Source: Bacteroidales bacterium
Lineage (GTDB): Bacteria; Bacteroidota; Bacteroidia; Bacteroidales; 4484-276
DNA: 44,465 nucleotides
Direction of reading: 5' to 3'
Assembly (NCBI GenBank): GCA_014860585.1
Contig: JACZJL010000032.1
Coordinates: 1-44,465 of the forward strand
Under the pieces are notes generated by a model. That model did no database searches. It worked only from the letters and a program-made list of their open reading frames with translations, and was not told the origin of the DNA. The translations under genes were made by a program, and so were the position numbers. Shown here in pieces: positions 28,405-38,907 of the stretch; position 1 is the first letter of the stretch; every line of letters starts with the position of its first letter.

Positions 28405-28487
28405 CTACAATACTTTATCCCTGCCTGCTTGAGCATTCAGGCAGGCGCTATGCGGAATCCCCGTACGTACGGGGTGAAGTATTGTAG
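28405..28487. repeat. Solitary structured palindromic element
   Basis: A 17-bp outer stem with two G-U wobbles (28405-28421 with 28471-28487) encloses an 8-bp hairpin CCTGCCTG/CAGGCAGG (28420-28427, 28438-28445). A 16-base perfect palindrome CCCCGTACGTACGGGG (28459-28474) overlaps the outer right arm, so the folds compete. Its left border (CTACAATA) equals the border before many C palindromes in the 42-44 kb array. Smaller palindromes lie on either side: TCCACTACGTGGA (28366-28378) and ACCTCGTAGAGGT (28514-28526), the latter close to array element B. The rest of the gap 28079-28644 holds only a promoter box at 28591. Confidence 0.7.
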
Positions 28488-28590
28488 GAAGAGGTTACCC
28501 CGAATTTAAAAATACCTCGTAGAGGTTAAAGAAATTAGGGGTTTCAGGACGATTGATTAATTTTACCCGGACAGCATTGATGAATAATTT

Positions 28591-28598
28591 TACTTTTG
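28591..28598 (+). promoter_or_regulatory. -7 promoter box of the dus gene
   Basis: TACTTTTG, an exact TAnnTTTG match, 46 bases before the ATG of the dihydrouridine synthase. No -33 TTG at the normal spacing is seen. Confidence 0.45.
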
Positions 28599-28644
28599 TT
28601 TTCTATTAGATCAGTCTGATGCGTTTACGTTTAACACCTGTATT

Positions 28645-29625
28645 ATGATTTATCTTGCACCACTGCAGGGCTATACTGAGGTTGAGTTTCGTCAGGCCTG
28701 GGCATCATTTTTTACCGGAATTGATGTTGCAGTAAGCCCGTTTATTCCGCTTTCAGAAAGTTTGATTTTTAAGGCAAAACATCTGCGTGATGTGATGCCC
28801 GACCTGAATTCCCGTATTCCGGTCATTCCACAGGTGCTTGGTAATGAGCCGGGGAAATTTATCCGGCTTGCACATCGCCTGGCCGATCTGGGCTACGAAA
28901 CAGTGAACTGGAATCTGGGCTGTCCAAAACTTCAGGTTGCCCGAAAGCAAAGAGGGTCAGGGCTTCTGCCTTTTCCTGATAAGTTGCGTGCGATTCTTGA
29001 AAAGATGATTCCTCAGTTGCCATTGCAACTCTCCATAAAAACACGTCTTGGATTTCAGTCACCTGATGAATTTTATGATCTGATCGGTGTTTACAACGAT
29101 TTTCCGCTCGAAAGCCTGATGATCCACCCCCGCATTGGCAGCCAGATGTATGAAGGGGAGTTGTATCTGAATGTTTTGGATCAGGTGATCGGAGAAATCA
29201 GACACCCCATCGTTTTCAGCGGTGACATAGTAACCATTGGCTTTTTTGAAGAATTGAAAAAGAGATATCCCGTCATCACCCGATGGATGCTTGGCAGGGG
29301 AGTGCTTGTTAATCCCTTTTTACCTGAAATACTGGTCAGGGGCACATCGCAACTCAATGCGGATATTATCCGGAAGCGGCAATACAACTTCCATGATGAA
29401 TTGTATTGTGAAATCAGGGATAAATATAAAAGAGAAAGGACAATCCTGAATAAAATGAAAGATTTTTGGTCATATTTTGCCAGGTGGTTTGTGAACGACC
29501 ATGAAATATTCTACGATCTTTCACATTTCAATACCCTTCACGAGTTTGTACCAGCAGCCAGAATGTATCTTCACGAGGCACAGATTTCATCCTTTGAAAC
29601 AAGAATTGGCAGGCCGGTAGGGTGA
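28645..29625 (+). CDS. tRNA-dihydrouridine synthase
   Basis: A 326-residue FMN-dependent enzyme that reduces uridines in the tRNA D-loop. The start 'MIYLAPLQGYTEVEFR' is the Dus APMxGxT block. 'VNWNLGCPKLQVARKQ' contains the catalytic Cys93, followed by RGSGLL. SIKTRLGF, 'IHPRIGSQMYEGEL' (His of the flavin site) and 'FSGDI' to 'MLGRGVLVNPFL' (phosphate-binding end of the barrel) complete the TIM barrel. A helical C-terminal domain follows. Length and wording fit the DusA/B/C group, nearest perhaps to DusC, but the position modified cannot be told. It is convergent with the CDF transporter. Confidence 0.93.
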   Translation: MIYLAPLQGYTEVEFRQAWASFFTGIDVAVSPFIPLSESLIFKAKHLRDVMPDLNSRIPVIPQVLGNEPGKFIRLAHRLADLGYETVNWNLGCPKLQVARKQRGSGLLPFPDKLRAILEKMIPQLPLQLSIKTRLGFQSPDEFYDLIGVYNDFPLESLMIHPRIGSQMYEGELYLNVLDQVIGEIRHPIVFSGDIVTIGFFEELKKRYPVITRWMLGRGVLVNPFLPEILVRGTSQLNADIIRKRQYNFHDELYCEIRDKYKRERTILNKMKDFWSYFARWFVNDHEIFYDLSHFNTLHEFVPAARMYLHEAQISSFETRIGRPVG

Positions 29626-29674
29626 TGCAAAACAAGATTTCTGATGCTTTGGCTCGCGGTGAATAAAGGGTTTA

Positions 29675-30466
29675 TCATTTGGCCAGCTTCAGTATTCTGA
29701 ATGCTCCTCGCATAACCAATGCAAAAACAATGGTTCCGATGATCAGATCGGGGCGATTTGAACCTGTAGCCAGCACCAGCAGGGCGGCAGTAATTACTCC
29801 AAGGTTGGCCAGAACATCGTTTGAGGTGAAAATCCAGCTTGCCTTCATGTGGGCTTCGTCACTTTTGGCTTTTTGAAGAAGATAAAGACAGAGCGTGTTT
29901 CCGGCAAGTGCAGCCAACGAAACAATGATCATCATGGTGAAATCCGGAGGTGTATCGAAGCCGGTGAACCGCCGGATAACCTCAGCAAACCCAAGAAACG
30001 CAAGTGTCATTTGAAAATAACCGCTTGTTCTGGCAATCTTTTTCTTCCGGTTAACTGTTCCCCCAACCGCATAAAGACTTAGCCCATAAACGAAGGCATC
30101 AGCAAGCATATCGATGGAGTCAGCTACAAGTCCCATGGAGCGAGAGATGAAACCGGTAATCATCTCAGCAACAAAAAGTGAAAGATTGATGGCCAGCACC
30201 GCCCAAAGCACTTTTGTTTGCATCCGGTCCCCTGAAACCGGATTGATCTCGCAGTGCTCAGAACCGGCCATGGTTGCACCCAGATTAAGCGATTTGAGAG
30301 ATGATTCAATTTTATCAAGGCCTCCAGTGTGATACACATCGAGACGCCGTTCAGGGATATTAAACTCGAGTTGTTTGATTTCGGCAACATCTTCCAGCTT
30401 CAGCCTTATCATGCTCTCCTCTGACGGGCAGTCCATTCCGGGTATGTTGAAGGTGCTCTTTGTCAT
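29675..30466 (-). CDS. CDF-type cation transporter with N-terminal HMA-like domain
   Basis: A 263-residue membrane protein. Residues 1-70 form a heavy-metal-associated ferredoxin-like domain in which the usual GMxCxxC is GMDCPSEE, so only one Cys (13) remains. The rest is a cation diffusion facilitator core of about six membrane segments with 'VADSIDMLADAFVYG' (the D-x3-D metal site of TM2) and, in TM5, 'SNDVLANLG'. The cytoplasmic C-terminal domain of typical CDF proteins is missing, and the protein ends just after TM6. Export of Zn, Co or a similar divalent metal is likely, but the metal is not determined. It is divergent from the EamA gene and convergent with dus. Confidence 0.85.
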   Translation of the reverse strand: MTKSTFNIPGMDCPSEESMIRLKLEDVAEIKQLEFNIPERRLDVYHTGGLDKIESSLKSLNLGATMAGSEHCEINPVSGDRMQTKVLWAVLAINLSLFVAEMITGFISRSMGLVADSIDMLADAFVYGLSLYAVGGTVNRKKKIARTSGYFQMTLAFLGFAEVIRRFTGFDTPPDFTMMIIVSLAALAGNTLCLYLLQKAKSDEAHMKASWIFTSNDVLANLGVITAALLVLATGSNRPDLIIGTIVFALVMRGAFRILKLAK

Positions 30467-30533
30467 GGTTTACAAAAATGATTACTGTGCAAAACTATAA
30501 ATTAACACGAATGCTCGTATTGGTGATTTAATC

Positions 30534-30541
30534 TACTTTTG
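30534..30541 (+). promoter_or_regulatory. -7 promoter box of the EamA gene
   Basis: TACTTTTG matches TAnnTTTG, 40 bases before the ATG at 30582, in the gap divergent to the CDF transporter. Confidence 0.45.
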
Positions 30542-30581
30542 ACCGCCAGTTAGGGCTCGAAATTGAAACCTTTCCCGGATT

Positions 30582-31463
30582 ATGAAGATAGAATATCTGC
30601 TGTTGATTACGGCTTCTGGTTTTTTTCATGCATTTTATAATTTTCTGATGCGCCGTGAAAATGGAAGCAGGTTGTTCCTCACAGGAATTTTTGGTGTAGG
30701 AGCCTTGCTGTCGCTGGTTGCTACTTTTTTATCCGGCGTTCCTGTTTCAATTCCATGGAATGCAGTACCTTATGTTTTTGCAGCTTCTTTGTTTTACACT
30801 TTTTACCAGGTGTTTATTTCTAATGGTTTTGAAAGGGGCGATATAGCGATCGTGTATCCGCTGGCCATGCTTAGCCCGCTGTTTATACCTATACTGGCTT
30901 TGGTATTTCTGAAAGAGATCATTCCATTTTCTGTTTGGGTTGGGATTTTTATCACGCTCGGTGGCGCCATATTGATACAATTACGTTCATTATCCTTTTC
31001 AGAAATCAAAAAGATGATTTTTTTAGGCAAAGATTATGGTATTGCAAGGCTGGCGCTTGCAGCTTCTTTTATGTATGCCATCGGATCGGTGTTTGATAAA
31101 TCAAGAATCAGCGTATTCAACATCTTTATTTACATGAATTTCATCCTTCTTTTTATGGCTGGGATGCTGCTGGTTTATGTTTTCGTTTTCGAAAGAAAGC
31201 AATCGATGAATGTTTATATAGCAAAACATTACAAACCAATATTAATCGGTGGGGCAGTACTTTTCCTGTCTTTTCTTTCCTTTCGCATGGCCTTGCAGTT
31301 TGTGTATGTTAGCATTGCAGTGCCGGTCAGGCTCTCATCTATCGTTTTTGCTGTGTTGTTTGGTGTTCTGGTATTAAGAGAAAAAGTAAACCGCAAACAG
31401 GTTACCGGTATCATCATGTTAATCATAGGAATTTTGATTATCCACTGGTTCAGAATGAGCTGA
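30582..31463 (+). CDS. EamA/DMT-family permease
   Basis: A 293-residue protein with about ten hydrophobic segments in two repeated halves, as in the drug/metabolite transporter (EamA) superfamily. Each half ends with a well-kept block: 'YPLAMLSPLFIPILALVFLKE' near residues 91-111 in the first, and 'VRLSSIVFAVLFGVLVLREK' near 250-269 in the second, the Pro/Leu/Glu pattern common to EamA. Inner-membrane location is clear. The substrate (amino acid, nucleoside, sugar or other) cannot be predicted. It is convergent with the LysM gene; a weak 8-bp hairpin (31473-31480/31497-31504) lies between them. Confidence 0.9.
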   Translation: MKIEYLLLITASGFFHAFYNFLMRRENGSRLFLTGIFGVGALLSLVATFLSGVPVSIPWNAVPYVFAASLFYTFYQVFISNGFERGDIAIVYPLAMLSPLFIPILALVFLKEIIPFSVWVGIFITLGGAILIQLRSLSFSEIKKMIFLGKDYGIARLALAASFMYAIGSVFDKSRISVFNIFIYMNFILLFMAGMLLVYVFVFERKQSMNVYIAKHYKPILIGGAVLFLSFLSFRMALQFVYVSIAVPVRLSSIVFAVLFGVLVLREKVNRKQVTGIIMLIIGILIIHWFRMS

Positions 31464-31520
31464 TTGGTATGCAATACATTCATTATAGGATTATGAAATG
31501 TATTACTGATCCTGTCAATC

Positions 31521-33629
31521 TTATGGCTTGTTGCTACGCATCCGGGAACTGGTTCGGATTTGATGATATTGATAGTTGTTTAAGCGTAGTATTTTCCACT
31601 CCTGGTTTTCAAAACCATTGCCATCGGTTGATAAGAACTGGTAGTTACCAAAAAGGGTGGATGCATCATGGTAGGGTAAGCATTCGGTAAAATGTGAACC
31701 ATATTTTATGAGTGCGCTGAAAAAGAAAAGACCAGTGTCATACCCTTTGAATGCGTAATTCTCAGGTTCAGCCTGATATTTTTCCCTGTATTTCAGCACA
31801 AAATTTCTAACAGCATCAGACTCGAAATCCACATACTCAGAAGTCATCACATGGGTATTAAGGTTATTCAAATGTTTGTAATCGAGACCTTCCATTTCTA
31901 ACCATTCAGGGAGGCCGAAAACTGTTATTTTGTAATTTTCGCGCAGCATATTGAGTTTGCGCATGAGATCGAGTATATACAACTTGTTTTCGGTATAGAC
32001 GATGACAACATTCTCTTTTGAGGTTGAAGCCATCTTTTTAAAAGTATTTAAACTGTCGCGGCTGTAAATGATTTCGTAAAAAGGGGCTGGAGAATGAATT
32101 TCGTCGGGATTCAATTGCCGGGTCAGTGCTGATCTTAATTTGGTGATGATCTGTTCATCACGCATGGAATTGTGACGTGCGATGAATACTTCAGCACTAC
32201 TGAGTTTGCTGTAAATATATTCGGCCATAGCATCAAAGATTCTGTCTTCATTAGGTATTACCTTGATAGCGTATGGATTACCTGTCAAAAAATCATTTCG
32301 GTTAGAAAGCGGGTTCACAATCGGAATTTGATTGCTTAGGGCAAATTCGGCGACAATCCTGTAACTACTGTTGTAAAATGGTCCGATGATGAGGTGCATC
32401 TCTTTGATTTGAGGATTCAGTAATACTGCTTTTGCCTGGGCGATGTCCTCCTCAACATTGAAAACATAAATGTTGGCGTTAAATCCCTTCTTCCGCAAAG
32501 AATCCAACGCCAGCAACATTCCTTCATAATACTGTATGAACAGGAATGATTTAATGAAACCTTCGCCACTTTTATCCAATTCGTTAAAGAAAAAGGGCAT
32601 CATCAGTGCAATGTTAAAGCTCCCTTTTTCTGTTATTTGATCACAAAAATCACCATTGGGTATTTTCTGTTTTAATTCTTCACGAATCATCTCTTCAGAA
32701 ATCACAGGTTTTTCCTGTTCGGCAATTATATCTGGTTTTCGCGGAGGAAGAGGGATTCTAACTGTTTGTCCTGGTTGCAGTTGACGTGAAATGTAGGGGT
32801 TGATGCCTAAAATCTTATCAACTTCGGTCTTATAATCGTTGGCCAGCCGGTTCAGGGTAATTCGATGCCGAACATTATGGGTAATGTAATCCCTTTCAAC
32901 GCTGCTAATGGGTATTTTAATGATTTGTCCCTTAACCGGTTTATCGCTAACCCCAGGGTTGATGGCGTAAATGCTGTCGATACTGATTCGATAGCGAATG
33001 GCAAGTTCATAAAGGGTTTCTCTGTTGCGTTCCTGGAACTCGAAGTATCCTTTTCCGTCTTTATCCTGGGTCAAGGTGGTAGAGGCTGCGTCGGGAGATG
33101 CAACTACTGTTGATGCCGGTTTAATTTCAGGCTGCACGGTTGTTTGTTGCTGCTGCCCGGCCAATGCGGGTTGCGTGCGGTCGAAGATGGGAATTTTCAC
33201 AAAACCGCCTTCTTTCAGTCCCTCGGTAAGGTCGTCGTTGACGGCAATGATCTCTTCAACAGTCACGTTATATTCTTTTGCCAGGCTGAACAATGTTTCA
33301 CCTTTTGCCACACGGCGGTGGTTCATTCCGATGGGTTTCGATCCCTGGTTTTCATTTTGTGAACTTGAAAAAGGAATTTTTATCACATCATCCGGCTGGA
33401 TGTTTTCATCAGTTCCGGGGTTGTTTTGCAGGATATCAGCGACTTTTACTTCATAGGCGCGTGCAATTGAATATAGGGTTTGCCCGCGTTCGACCTTGTG
33501 AATATAAAATTGGTTACCACCTATAGTTTCGGTCACAGCAGAACGTCGAATTGTATCCTGAGCCTGAACCTGCAATCCGGAAAAGGAAAGAGCCAGAAAG
33601 ACGATCAGAAGTGCTTTTTTTAAATTCAT
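31521..33629 (-). CDS. Exported protein with four LysM domains and a periplasmic-binding-protein fold
   Basis: A 702-residue protein with a signal peptide (MNLKKALLIVFLALSFSGLQVQAQ). Four LysM domains follow at about 42-86, 103-147, 195-240 and 249-293, each with a GxTLYSIA-like start and a '..GQ..KIP' end; they bind N-acetylglucosamine chains of peptidoglycan. From ~338 to ~690 the sequence ('FNIALMMPFF', 'QYYEGMLLALDSL', 'LIIGPFYNSSYRIVAEFA', 'IPIVNPLS') is a type I periplasmic-binding fold, like amino-acid receptors and LpoA. The combination suggests a wall-bound regulator or sensor of peptidoglycan synthesis rather than a transporter, since no ABC genes are near. It reads leftward toward the EamA gene; the 311-base gap upstream holds two repeats, listed separately. 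Confidence 0.88.
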   Translation of the reverse strand: MNLKKALLIVFLALSFSGLQVQAQDTIRRSAVTETIGGNQFYIHKVERGQTLYSIARAYEVKVADILQNNPGTDENIQPDDVIKIPFSSSQNENQGSKPIGMNHRRVAKGETLFSLAKEYNVTVEEIIAVNDDLTEGLKEGGFVKIPIFDRTQPALAGQQQQTTVQPEIKPASTVVASPDAASTTLTQDKDGKGYFEFQERNRETLYELAIRYRISIDSIYAINPGVSDKPVKGQIIKIPISSVERDYITHNVRHRITLNRLANDYKTEVDKILGINPYISRQLQPGQTVRIPLPPRKPDIIAEQEKPVISEEMIREELKQKIPNGDFCDQITEKGSFNIALMMPFFFNELDKSGEGFIKSFLFIQYYEGMLLALDSLRKKGFNANIYVFNVEEDIAQAKAVLLNPQIKEMHLIIGPFYNSSYRIVAEFALSNQIPIVNPLSNRNDFLTGNPYAIKVIPNEDRIFDAMAEYIYSKLSSAEVFIARHNSMRDEQIITKLRSALTRQLNPDEIHSPAPFYEIIYSRDSLNTFKKMASTSKENVVIVYTENKLYILDLMRKLNMLRENYKITVFGLPEWLEMEGLDYKHLNNLNTHVMTSEYVDFESDAVRNFVLKYREKYQAEPENYAFKGYDTGLFFFSALIKYGSHFTECLPYHDASTLFGNYQFLSTDGNGFENQEWKILRLNNYQYHQIRTSSRMRSNKP

Positions 33630-33787
33630 GTTGAGATTATTGTTCTTTTAATCAAACAAATTCAATGCTTAAAAACTCCATTCAGCAGGTTTTATTTTTG
33701 TGCCAATGATTGGAAAACCCCATTACAATCATCATAGTTTTAAATCCAATGCTGTATTCGGAATTCATTATTATTTAGATAAAACAC

Positions 33788-33823
33788 TGCCAGGTCTCAA
33801 TCCCGCACGTGCGGGACTGGCAG
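33788..33823. repeat. Solitary nested palindrome with TCCCGCACGTGCGGGA core
   Basis: Outer arms CTGCCAG (33788-33794) and CTGGCAG (33817-33823) enclose a perfect 16-base palindrome TCCCGCACGTGCGGGA (33801-33816). The core differs by one base from the palindrome at 43741-43756 in the array. The rest of the gap 33630-33940 contains the hexamer repeat and nothing else I can name. Confidence 0.8.
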
Positions 33824-33865
33824 GTTGATATTCATTTCTTAAAAAACATCCGCAGCCATACCGAC

Positions 33866-33919
33866 AACCTCAACCTTACCCTCAACCTCAACCTTAACCT
33901 CACCCTCAACCTCAACCTA
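33866..33919 (-). repeat. Nine-copy hexamer repeat just after guaA
   Basis: Nine unbroken 6-base units (AACCTC, AACCTT, ACCCTC and variants on the plus strand). In the sense direction of guaA it reads (GAGGTT)n with regular GG and GGG runs, and begins about 20 bases after the stop. The 12-mer GGGGTTGAGAAG, also found after the tricorn gene, lies between the stop and the repeat (33924-33935). Confidence 0.85.
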
Positions 33920-33940
33920 TAGTCTTCTCAACCCCTTCTT

Positions 33941-35470
<1,530 letters not shown>

Positions 35471-35478
35471 ACTGCGAT

Positions 35479-37428
35479 CTATTTATTGGTCTTTTTAGTT
35501 CCTGAAAGTTGCTGCTGACGCTGCCTGGTCAGTTCTTCAAGTTTGGCCTGGAACTTCGATTTCTTCACCGGTTTGGTCTTGTTTAACTGGATTTGCTGAT
35601 GAATTTTATCCTCATCTATCGTTTTGCGGATCAGGAACATCTGGGCAAACGTGAGAATATTCGCAAGGAAATAGTAGTAGCTTAACCCTGAAGCAAAGTT
35701 GTTGAATATTCCGAGGAACATTACCGGCATGATATACATCATGGTTTTCATTCCGGGCATCTGGTTGGTTGAGCCCATCATGTCGTTGTTGAGTTTGGTG
35801 TACATGATTGTTGATACGGTCATCAGTAGTGTGAATAAACTGACGTGCGCACCATAAAATGGGATATTGAAAGGCAAATCAAGAATCGAGTCGTAACTTG
35901 ACAGGTCGTGAGCCCAAAGGAAAGCCTCCTGCCTTAGTTCGATGGAGGAGGGGAAAAACCTGAACATAGCCAACAGGATGGGGAACTGCAGCAACATTGG
36001 CACACATCCGGCCATTGGGTTGACTCCAGCTTTTTTGTAAAGTGCCATGGTAGCCTGCTGCTTCTTCATTGTGTCTTCAGGCTTCGGGAATTTTTTGGAA
36101 ATTTCTTCTATTTCAGGCTTCAGTACCCGCATTTTGGCCGAAGACTTATAGGTTTTGTAGGCTATGGGGAAAAGCACAATTTTAAGCAAAATTGTAAGAA
36201 TCAGGATTACGATGCCATAGTTCCAACCATACCCGCCCAGCCAGTCAAAAACCGGAATCACCGCATAAATGTTAATCCAGGCCATCAGAAAGAAACCCCA
36301 TCCTAAAGGGATTTGGCGCTGCAGGTCAAGCTTGTATTGTTTTAGAGTGCTGTATTTATTTGGGCCAAAATAGAAATTCATTTCGAAACTGTGATCGGGG
36401 GAGAAATCATAAGGGACAGCAACAAGCGCGGACATTGATTTCAGATAATGCTCATCGCTGTTCTGCAGGTCACTAAACGACTTGATTTCTGCGTTTGTGA
36501 AAGCCTGATCTGCAATCAGTGTGGCTAAAAAGAAGCGGGTTTTGAAAGAGACCCATTTCACAGGTAATTTCAACGATTGTTCATCATCTTTGCGCTCCGA
36601 AAGGTAATCAACGGACTCTTTATCAAATTTCCAGTAAACGGTTGATTCATTGCGTTCGTTTTCAATACTTTGTTCCTGGCGGCGCATATCGGCGCTCCAG
36701 GTCAGGTCAATAAAACCAGTTCCGGGATCAATCACCTTATTCATTCCTACCATGTTCAACCGGTAGCTGAGCATATAGTTATCGCCATAAATGGTGTAGA
36801 GGTACTCAATGTATCTTGACTGGTCGGGTGTTCCGTCAGGAGCAACCGCGTAAAGGCGCATGGCAAAACGCAGGGAGTCATTTCCGGTGACAGTCATTGT
36901 TTTACTGTCAGTCCATTTTGTATCAGGGTAATAAGGTTGAAAATACAGATCGTTTGTGCTGATACGGCGGCTGTTGGCAAAAAAGGTGTAACCGAATACG
37001 GCATCATCATTATTAAATAAAATCAGCGGCAATGAGTCGAAAGTTTTATAATCCTTCAGTTGTGCGTTGATGATCTTTCCGCCTACGCTCGAAATCCGGA
37101 TCTTCAACAGATCATTTTCGATCACAAATTCTTCCTGCTTGCCCTGGGCAGCCAAAGCGAATGCTCCAAGTTTGTCAATCAACGCCTGGTTGTTGCCTGC
37201 TGAAATTGAGTCGGTGAATTCATTAATAATTACTTCTTCCTCAGCCTTCTTTTCGATGTCTGCAATTCTTACCCTGGCGATAGAATCCTGGCGGTATTTC
37301 ACCATCTCGAGTGAATCACGAACCTGCTCACGCCGGGCGATTTCCTCCTTTGAGGGTTGGTTGAAAATGGAAAATCCGATAAAAATAGCGAAAATGAGGA
37401 TTAATCCATAGATTGTGTTTTTGTCCAT
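35479..37428 (-). CDS. yidC: Membrane protein insertase YidC
   Basis: Inserts and folds inner-membrane proteins, alone or with Sec. The 649-residue length and layout are those of Gram-negative YidC: an N-terminal membrane anchor ([17 protein letters not shown], 6-22), a large periplasmic beta-domain (~95-360), then a five-segment core beginning near 375 with '[30 protein letters not shown]', including '[24 protein letters not shown]' with the amphipathic loop and '[23 protein letters not shown]'. A Lys/Gln-rich tail (~610-649) faces the cytoplasm and could bind ribosomes. It is first in a yidC-guaA unit with a -7 box upstream. Confidence 0.97.
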   Translation of the reverse strand: MDKNTIYGLILIFAIFIGFSIFNQPSKEEIARREQVRDSLEMVKYRQDSIARVRIADIEKKAEEEVIINEFTDSISAGNNQALIDKLGAFALAAQGKQEEFVIENDLLKIRISSVGGKIINAQLKDYKTFDSLPLILFNNDDAVFGYTFFANSRRISTNDLYFQPYYPDTKWTDSKTMTVTGNDSLRFAMRLYAVAPDGTPDQSRYIEYLYTIYGDNYMLSYRLNMVGMNKVIDPGTGFIDLTWSADMRRQEQSIENERNESTVYWKFDKESVDYLSERKDDEQSLKLPVKWVSFKTRFFLATLIADQAFTNAEIKSFSDLQNSDEHYLKSMSALVAVPYDFSPDHSFEMNFYFGPNKYSTLKQYKLDLQRQIPLGWGFFLMAWINIYAVIPVFDWLGGYGWNYGIVILILTILLKIVLFPIAYKTYKSSAKMRVLKPEIEEISKKFPKPEDTMKKQQATMALYKKAGVNPMAGCVPMLLQFPILLAMFRFFPSSIELRQEAFLWAHDLSSYDSILDLPFNIPFYGAHVSLFTLLMTVSTIMYTKLNNDMMGSTNQMPGMKTMMYIMPVMFLGIFNNFASGLSYYYFLANILTFAQMFLIRKTIDEDKIHQQIQLNKTKPVKKSKFQAKLEELTRQRQQQLSGTKKTNK

Positions 37429-37463
37429 CAGGCTAACTTTTGTGAATGATAAAAATGAGGGCG

Positions 37464-37471
37464 CAAAGATA
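37464..37471 (-). promoter_or_regulatory. yidC: -7 promoter box of yidC-guaA
   Basis: On the minus strand the bases read TATCTTTG, an exact TAnnTTTG match, 35 bases before the yidC ATG. Confidence 0.5.
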
Positions 37472-37563
37472 TTTATTTTGGAGTTATGGGAAGGTAAAAC
37501 AAATTGCTCAATGCGAGATCAGCCTGATCAATTGTTCGGTTTTTTTTCACTTAATACGACATC

Positions 37564-38871
37564 TTACTTATTGGCTATCCTTTTTAAGCTACTGATGGCA
37601 TACAATGGTAAATTTATCAGCCATTCTTCCAGGCGGTAGTCTGACATTGAAGTACGAACCGTGAGCTTTGGGGCAAACTTTTCATGAAATACTCTAAGGC
37701 TCTTTGCGTGCAGGTTTTCTTCTGCTTTTACCTCAACTGGTAATACAAGACCATTAAATTGAATTATAAAATCAACCTCTGCACTCGACCGCTCTGCTGA
37801 CCAGTAGAAAATTTTAAAAAGATCTTCAGTAACCATCTGTTGCAAAACATATTGCTCAGTGAGCGCGCCTTTAAATTCGGTAAATATAGCATTTCCCTCA
37901 ATGATTGTTTTTGGATCAATGTCGCCCATTGCAGCCAACAAGCCTATGTCAACAAGAAACATTTTGAAGGCAGAAAAATCTTCATAAGCTTTCAGTGGAA
38001 TGAATGGTTTTACTGCTCTGTTGATTTTGTGAACCTGTCCGCAATCATTCAGCCATGTTAAAGCCAACTCATAATCCTTTGCCCTACTGCCTTCTTTTAT
38101 GAGTCCATAAATGAATTTTCTGTTCTCCTTTGCCAGTTGCGACGGGATCGAATTCCATACCATGCGTATTCTTGGGACTATACTGACCGGCGCATGTTTG
38201 GAAAAATCTTGTTCGTAAGCGTAGAGAATTTGTTTGTGGATAGAGCGGATTTCGTTGAAATCTCTATTTACAACAAAATGGGAAACTGCTTCAGGCATTC
38301 CACCCACAAAATAGTAATGCTTTAAATGTTCTATAAATTTTGATTTGAAAGCTGTAATGAGTTTCCAATCGCACTTACTGAGCATCTCCACAAGATTTAC
38401 TTCATCAAATGCTTCTAAATATTCAATAAATGAAAGTGGATATAAATCAAGAAACTGAACTTTTCCTACCGGAAATGAAACATTGGAGTGGATGGCCATT
38501 CCAAGAAGAGATCCTGCTGCCATAATATGGAATTGAGGAGCATCCTCGCAAAAGTATTTCAAGGCAGTTATTAACTTCGGAATTGCCTGGATCTCGTCCA
38601 GAATTATTAGAGTGTTTGCTGGATCAATCTTCACTCCGGATTCAACTTCAAGTGCGAGAATGATTCTCTGAATATCAAAATCATCCTTTACGATGGTTTC
38701 CAATCGTTTGGTTTTCTCAATATTCAAATAAACTGTATTTTCATAATAAATTCTTCCAAATTCTTTCATTAACCAGGTTTTTCCAACCTGTCGTGCACCT
38801 CTGATAATCAGTGGTTTTCTGGATGTAGAGTCCTTCCACGAAATTAGTTCAGCGATTTTAGTTCTTTTCAT
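37564..38871 (-). CDS. AAA ATPase with DUF4143 and PD-(D/E)xK-like C-terminus
   Basis: I start it at ATG 38869-38871 (435 residues): a -7 box lies just upstream at 38889-38896, and the longer start at 38907 would precede that promoter. Walker A is GARQVGKT (25-32), Walker B LIILDEIQ (88-95). This is the AAA_14 type. The middle is DUF4143. Near the end 'AEVDFIIQFNGLVLPVEVKAE' has the E-x-D...E-x-K spacing of the nuclease-like fold these proteins carry. The family is frequent in Bacteroidota and archaea, usually as single genes, and its role is not known; defence, transposon-like behaviour and DNA handling have all been suggested. Three 32-bp repeats upstream may control it. Confidence 0.9.
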   Translation of the reverse strand: MKRTKIAELISWKDSTSRKPLIIRGARQVGKTWLMKEFGRIYYENTVYLNIEKTKRLETIVKDDFDIQRIILALEVESGVKIDPANTLIILDEIQAIPKLITALKYFCEDAPQFHIMAAGSLLGMAIHSNVSFPVGKVQFLDLYPLSFIEYLEAFDEVNLVEMLSKCDWKLITAFKSKFIEHLKHYYFVGGMPEAVSHFVVNRDFNEIRSIHKQILYAYEQDFSKHAPVSIVPRIRMVWNSIPSQLAKENRKFIYGLIKEGSRAKDYELALTWLNDCGQVHKINRAVKPFIPLKAYEDFSAFKMFLVDIGLLAAMGDIDPKTIIEGNAIFTEFKGALTEQYVLQQMVTEDLFKIFYWSAERSSAEVDFIIQFNGLVLPVEVKAEENLHAKSLRVFHEKFAPKLTVRTSMSDYRLEEWLINLPLYAISSLKRIANK

Positions 38872-38888
38872 GGTTGTTAACTTTTTTG

Positions 38889-38896
38889 CAAAAATA
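38889..38896 (-). promoter_or_regulatory. -7 promoter box of the AAA/DUF4143 gene
   Basis: On the minus strand TATTTTTG, an exact TAnnTTTG match, ends 17 bases before the chosen ATG. The first 32-bp repeat begins 12 bases further upstream, inside the region RNA polymerase would cover. Confidence 0.5.
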
Positions 38897-38907
38897 CAAA
38901 AATTCAT

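Noticed and set aside
28405-28487. tRNA or known riboswitch in the gap before dus
   Set aside because: No cloverleaf, T-loop or riboswitch core could be recognised; the structure is a nested palindrome.
38872-38907. Longer start for the AAA/DUF4143 protein
   Set aside because: It would begin upstream of the -7 box at 38889-38896, and homologous proteins typically begin at the MKRTKI-like start.
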